A stretch of 15,636 bases of DNA from Actinomycetes bacterium. Its GTDB lineage: Bacteria; Actinomycetota; Acidimicrobiia; Spongiisociales; UBA5794. Positions within the stretch are counted from its first letter, which is position 1. Each line of letters opens with the position of its first letter. Positions 12,845 to 15,636 of the stretch are shown piece by piece. The notes below the pieces were generated by a model. It did no database searches, was not told the DNA's origin, and saw nothing but the letters and a program-made list of their open reading frames with translations. The stretch is from NCBI GenBank assembly GCA_024640745.1, contig JAHEEL010000028.1, forward strand, positions 1-15,636, in the 5' to 3' direction. The position numbers and the translations under genes were made by a program.

Positions 12845-14085
12845 TGCGGCCGCTCGACGACATGCAACGGGAGATCCTCGACCGCGTGCCCCGTCTCGGG
12901 CCGGTCGAAGTCGGCTGGGATTCGGCAGTGGGTGCCGTGCTCGGTGCCGAGGTGATTGCGCCGGAAGATCTGCCGGGCTTCGAGAACGCCGCAATGGACG
13001 GGTTCGCCGTCGTGGCGTCCGACGTCGCTCACGCGCCCATCGAACTCGCTGTGATCGACGACGTCGCCGCGGGGTCGTTGCCGTCCACGCCGGTCGTTTC
13101 CGGCACTGCCTCCCGGATCATGACGGGGGCTCCGATCCCACCCGGCGCCGACGCCATCGTTCCCGTCGAGGCGGTTGAGACGGTCGGCGACGCCCGGATC
13201 CGGATCCTCGAGCCGGCGGCGGTCGGTGACCATGTCCGACCGGTCGGCGGCAGCGTGAAGAGCGGAGACCGCGTCTTCAACCCCGGGCTCCGCTTGCGAG
13301 CGCCGCACGTGTCGGTGCTGGCATCGATGGGGATCCGCCCCGTTGTTCGCCGGCGCCCGGTGGTCGCCGTCATGTCGACCGGTGATGAGTTGGTGCCACC
13401 GTCCACCTTGACCCTCGATCCGGGATCGGTCCGGGACTCCAACCGAACCCTTCTCGAGGGGCTCCTGGTCGAGCTCGGGGTCGAGGTTCGGGACTACGGC
13501 ATCGTGGGAGACTCCGCTGCGACATTCGAAGCGGCACTCGACAAGGCGGCGGCGGATGCCGATGCCATCGTCACGAGCGGCGGCGTCTCGATGGGCGCGT
13601 ACGACGTCGTCAAGCTCAGCTTGCGCGAGCGGGGGACGGTCGACTTCTGGAAGATCGCCATGCAGCCGGGCAAGCCGCTCGGCTTCGGAAGTGTCGCCGG
13701 GAGGCCGTTCTTTGGGCTCCCCGGCAATCCGGTGTCCGTCTTCGTCTCGTTCGAGCAGTTCGTGCGACCTGCCCTCCTATCGATGATGGGTGCCGATCGG
13801 CTCTTCCGCGACCGCATTCCCGGTGTTCTCGACGATGGGATCGACACAAATCCGGAAAAGGCGGTGTTTGCCCGAGTTGCGCTCAGCCGCGATCGAGCCG
13901 GCACCTGGCGGGCTCGGTCGGCGGGTGGCCAGTCGTCGAATGTCCTGTCGGCGTTGGCATTCGCCGACGCACTTGCGGTCGTGCCGGTCGGCGTCGGCCG
14001 GGTTGAACCCGGCGGTGCCGTCGAGCTCGAGATGATCGCCTGGCCGGAAACCAGAACTCGAGAGGAGGCACTCGGTGCCAGATGA
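12841..14085 (+). CDS. moeA: MoeA-family molybdotransferase (possible gephyrin-like Glp)
   Basis: MoeA inserts molybdate into adenylylated molybdopterin. The 414-aa protein has the complete domain order: domains I/II with FENAAMDGFAV (47-57) and MTGAPIPPGAD (94-104), domain III with STGDE (179-183), TSGGVSMGAYD (245-255), QPGKP (275-279) and GLPGNPVS (292-299), and a beta-barrel domain IV from about 330. No key motif is lost. The ATG at 12841 overlaps the plsY stop by 4 bp; an ATG at 12844 is equally possible. moaC and mog follow with overlaps, then a GlpR/SepX-like gene. In corynebacteria a MoeA paralogue called Glp is a divisome protein that binds FtsZ and GlpR, so this copy may serve cofactor synthesis, cell division or both. 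Confidence 0.93.
   Translation: MMRPLDDMQREILDRVPRLGPVEVGWDSAVGAVLGAEVIAPEDLPGFENAAMDGFAVVASDVAHAPIELAVIDDVAAGSLPSTPVVSGTASRIMTGAPIPPGADAIVPVEAVETVGDARIRILEPAAVGDHVRPVGGSVKSGDRVFNPGLRLRAPHVSVLASMGIRPVVRRRPVVAVMSTGDELVPPSTLTLDPGSVRDSNRTLLEGLLVELGVEVRDYGIVGDSAATFEAALDKAAADADAIVTSGGVSMGAYDVVKLSLRERGTVDFWKIAMQPGKPLGFGSVAGRPFFGLPGNPVSVFVSFEQFVRPALLSMMGADRLFRDRIPGVLDDGIDTNPEKAVFARVALSRDRAGTWRARSAGGQSSNVLSALAFADALAVVPVGVGRVEPGGAVELEMIAWPETRTREEALGAR
14063..14068 (+). promoter_or_regulatory. Shine-Dalgarno that fixes the moaC GTG start
   Basis: AGGAGG lies inside the 3' end of the moeA-like gene, 6 nt before the GTG at 14075. It is one of the strongest ribosome-binding sites in the window and supports the overlapping start. 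Confidence 0.75.
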
Positions 14086-14548
14086 ACTCAGTCATGTCGA
14101 TGGGGCCGGGAACGTTCGGATGGTGGATGTCGGCCAGAAGGCTCCGACCGCGCGCCGAGCTGTGGCGGAGGCAACAGTCCGGATGGAACGGTCGACTCGC
14201 GAGCGGCTCTTCTCCGATGATCTGCCGAAGGGCGATGCGATCGCCACCGTCCGTATCGCCGCGATCCAGGGGGCCAAGCAGACCGCTGCCCTCGTGCCGC
14301 TGTGTCATCCGCTCCCGATCGAATCCGTGGCGGTTGCCATCGACCCCACGGAGGAGGGTGCGGCAATCACCGTGACGGCGACGGTCACCGCCAAGACCGG
14401 CGTAGAGATGGAGGCGATGACCGGAGCGGCCGTCGGCGCTGTGGCGCTGTATGACATGATCAAGGGCATCGATCGCGGCGCGCATATCGGCTCGGTCCGT
14501 CTCCTCGAGAAGTCGGGCGGGCGGTCGGGGGAGTGGCGGCGTGACTAG
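14075..14548 (+). CDS. moaC: Cyclic pyranopterin monophosphate synthase MoaC
   Basis: Acts after MoaA in the first stage of molybdenum cofactor synthesis, forming cyclic pyranopterin monophosphate. The 157-aa protein matches the family throughout: LSHVD (5-9), RMVDV (15-19), LVPLCHPLP (73-81), AKTGVEMEAMT (106-116), YDMIK (126-130) and RLLEKSGGRSG (142-152). Length is typical (about 160 aa). It overlaps the moeA-like gene by 11 bp and mog by 8 bp, so translation of the set is probably coupled. moaA, moaD and moaE are absent from the window, so the pathway must be completed elsewhere, if it is complete. Confidence 0.96.
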   Translation: MPDELSHVDGAGNVRMVDVGQKAPTARRAVAEATVRMERSTRERLFSDDLPKGDAIATVRIAAIQGAKQTAALVPLCHPLPIESVAVAIDPTEEGAAITVTATVTAKTGVEMEAMTGAAVGAVALYDMIKGIDRGAHIGSVRLLEKSGGRSGEWRRD

Positions 14549-15029
14549 TCCGACGGGAGCGGTCGTCACCGTCTCTGATCGAGTGTCCGCGGGCACCGCC
14601 GAGGATCGTTCCGGACCGGCGGCGATTGCGCTGCTCGAATCTTCGGGCTTCGACGTCGTCGAGTATCGGGTGGTCCCCGACGGCGTCGACTCCGTCGCTC
14701 GTGCCCTCACCGAGATCGCCGGCACAGTCGACGTCATCCTCACCACCGGAGGTACCGGCCTGACGCCGAGGGATCTGACGCCGGAGGGCACGAAGGCGGT
14801 GCTCGAGCGAGAGGCCCCGGGACTCGCCGAGGCGATGCGGGCCGATACTTTCGGCAAGAACCCGCACGGGATGCTGTCGCGGGGTGTCTCCGGAACGATC
14901 GGTTCCACCCTCGTTGTCAATCTTCCGGGGTCGGTGCGCGGGGTTCAGGAGTCGCTGGCGGTCGTGCTTCCGGCCCTTTCGCACGCAATCGAGTTGCTAG
15001 TACACGGTTCATCGGACCACAATGCATGA
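14541..15029 (+). CDS. mog: Molybdopterin adenylyltransferase, MogA/MoaB family
   Basis: Adenylylates molybdopterin, preparing it for MoeA. The 162-aa protein has the MPT-binding signature TTGGTGLTPRDLTPE (68-82), VSDRVSAG near the N-terminus (11-18) and SRGVSGTIGSTLVVNLPGS (113-131). The GTG start overlaps the end of moaC and has GGGGGAG (14527-14533) 7 nt upstream. MogA (GephG) and MoeA (GephE) are the two enzymes fused in eukaryotic gephyrin; here they are separate genes with moaC between them. Some MoaB-type members are inactive, but the visible motifs look intact. Confidence 0.93.
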   Translation: MTSPTGAVVTVSDRVSAGTAEDRSGPAAIALLESSGFDVVEYRVVPDGVDSVARALTEIAGTVDVILTTGGTGLTPRDLTPEGTKAVLEREAPGLAEAMRADTFGKNPHGMLSRGVSGTIGSTLVVNLPGSVRGVQESLAVVLPALSHAIELLVHGSSDHNA

Positions 15030-15073
15030 GTGGTCGGGCAGCACATATGCTTTGATGCCGCGAAATGCGGGCC

Positions 15074-15104
15074 TACGCTCGCATCAGTGGCGGAGTACAA
15101 CTGA
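15074..15104 (+). promoter_or_regulatory. Possible leaderless 5-codon leader ORF before glpR
   Basis: TACGCT (15074-15079) lies 7 nt before a GTG at 15087 that opens a five-residue frame (MAEYN). Its TGA (15102-15104) overlaps the glpR ATG by one base (TGATG). GGAG at 15092-15095, inside the mini-ORF, is 8 nt before that ATG. This arrangement would couple translation of the membrane protein to a leaderless leader peptide. Confidence 0.35.
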
Positions 15105-15568
15105 TGGGCATCATCTTCTTCATCCTCATCGCGGGGGCCTGGGCGGCGTTCCTCCTGCCCTCGTTCTTTGATCATCGGCGCGAGAATCCGCGGGCCACGA
15201 CCCGTGCCTTCGCTCGCTCGAAGGAGAAGCTCGCGAACGTGACGGTTGCCCAGGTCGGGAGCCCGGCCTATGCCCGACAGCACGCTGCGCGGCGGCGCCA
15301 ACGCATCTTCTTGGTGTTGGTCCTCACCGCGCTTGCATCGCTTGTGATCGCCGTCGTGCAATCGAGCACGCTCTGGCTCGGTATCACCATCGCCGTCGAT
15401 CTCTCCGTTGGCGCCTACGTGGCGCTCCTCCTCACGTCGAGGCGGCCCAAGGCAGTGCGCCGTGCCCCCGTCGTGGCGATGCCCACACCGATGCCGGAGG
15501 CGCCGACCAGGGCAGCCGACCTCGATGTCGACTCGGCCCCGCCGACTGTTCGCGTCATCGCCGGCTAG
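15104..15568 (+). CDS. glpR: GlpR/SepX-like divisome membrane protein
   Basis: A 154-aa membrane protein whose N-terminus GIIFFILIAGAWAAFLLPSF carries the GAWAA-hLLP pattern of the actinobacterial GlpR/SepX family. In Corynebacterium GlpR is the membrane receptor of the MoeA paralogue Glp, and in Streptomyces SepX acts at division septa. TM1 is about 2-19, followed by a basic cytosolic loop (22-67, RRENPRATTRAFARSK), TM2 about 68-86, TM3 about 89-111, and a Pro/Ala-rich acidic tail to 154. ATG 15104 was chosen over 15065 because TM1 begins there and GGAG lies 8 nt upstream. It follows mog by 74 bp, in the same unit as the MoeA-like gene, which supports the assignment. Confidence 0.72.
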   Translation: MGIIFFILIAGAWAAFLLPSFFDHRRENPRATTRAFARSKEKLANVTVAQVGSPAYARQHAARRRQRIFLVLVLTALASLVIAVVQSSTLWLGITIAVDLSVGAYVALLLTSRRPKAVRRAPVVAMPTPMPEAPTRAADLDVDSAPPTVRVIAG

Positions 15569-15571
15569 CCG

Positions 15572-15636
15572 GTGGGCACGGACCGACTGGATCTCAGCGC
15601 CGTCGAGGCGGCCGTCCGTGCCGACCTCGATGAGAA
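15572..15636 (+). CDS. Start of an unidentified ORF (cut by the window end)
   Basis: A GTG three bases after the glpR stop opens a frame that stays open to the end of the window, 21 complete codons beginning MGTDRLDLSAVEAAVRADL. Its amphipathic, acidic composition and third-position G/C bias look coding. There is no clear Shine-Dalgarno sequence, so translation may be coupled to glpR. Too short to identify. Confidence 0.4.
   Translation, partial: MGTDRLDLSAVEAAVRADLDE

Noticed and set aside
13883..14920. Minus-strand open frame (345 aa) across moeA, moaC and mog
   Set aside because: Antisense to three well-supported overlapping genes and without recognisable domains.

Overview
The window is a 15.6-kb piece of GC-rich bacterial chromosome, densely coding on both strands. 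The gene set points to an Actinomycetota chromosome, probably a deep, uncultured branch such as Acidimicrobiia. The signs are a FadD15-like acyl-CoA ligase, an IlvG-like ThDP enzyme close to mycobacterial Rv1820, a GlpR/SepX-type membrane protein, and several genes whose start codon lies 6-7 nt after a TANNNT box with no Shine-Dalgarno sequence (a leaderless pattern). This placement is inference; no rRNA or other phylogenetic marker is present apart from asnS. I see no mobile element, tRNA, rRNA or CRISPR array.

Region 1 (1-5255, + strand) is mostly lipid metabolism. It holds a long-chain acyl-CoA ligase, a PaaI-type hotdog thioesterase, a 346-bp gap, an epoxide-hydrolase-like alpha/beta hydrolase, a PlsC-type acyltransferase overlapping it by ATGA, and a NYN-domain putative RNase with two C-terminal OST-HTH/LOTUS domains. 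The 346-bp gap is unusually structured: five neighbouring possible helices, one a perfect 15-bp stem, and a five-run G-quadruplex motif on the minus strand lying exactly in the loop of one helix.

Region 2 (5256-10744) alternates strands: asnS (-), a 128-aa orphan protein with a clear promoter/operator, a HAD-family phosphatase (+), a thioredoxin-like protein (-) and a ThDP-dependent acetolactate-synthase-like enzyme (+). Two of the three convergent gene gaps (8336-8413 and 10664-10743) hold related arrays of 7-bp units, AGAC-type on the left and GTCT-type on the right. Transcripts from either side would fold into a hairpin. They look like members of a dispersed 3'-end repeat/terminator family.

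Region 3 (10745-12042, - strand) is a short unit encoding a membrane-anchored SAF-domain protein and undecaprenyl-diphosphatase UppP (cell-wall lipid carrier recycling).

Region 4 (12242-15636, + strand) is a tightly overlapped unit: plsY, moeA/glp, moaC, mog, then a GlpR/SepX-like membrane protein and the start of another ORF. MoeA-like and Mog-like proteins are the two halves of eukaryotic gephyrin. In corynebacteria a MoeA paralogue (Glp) and its membrane receptor GlpR act in the divisome. This cluster therefore places phospholipid synthesis, molybdenum-cofactor-type enzymes and a candidate division-membrane receptor in one unit, and is the most biologically interesting gene set here.
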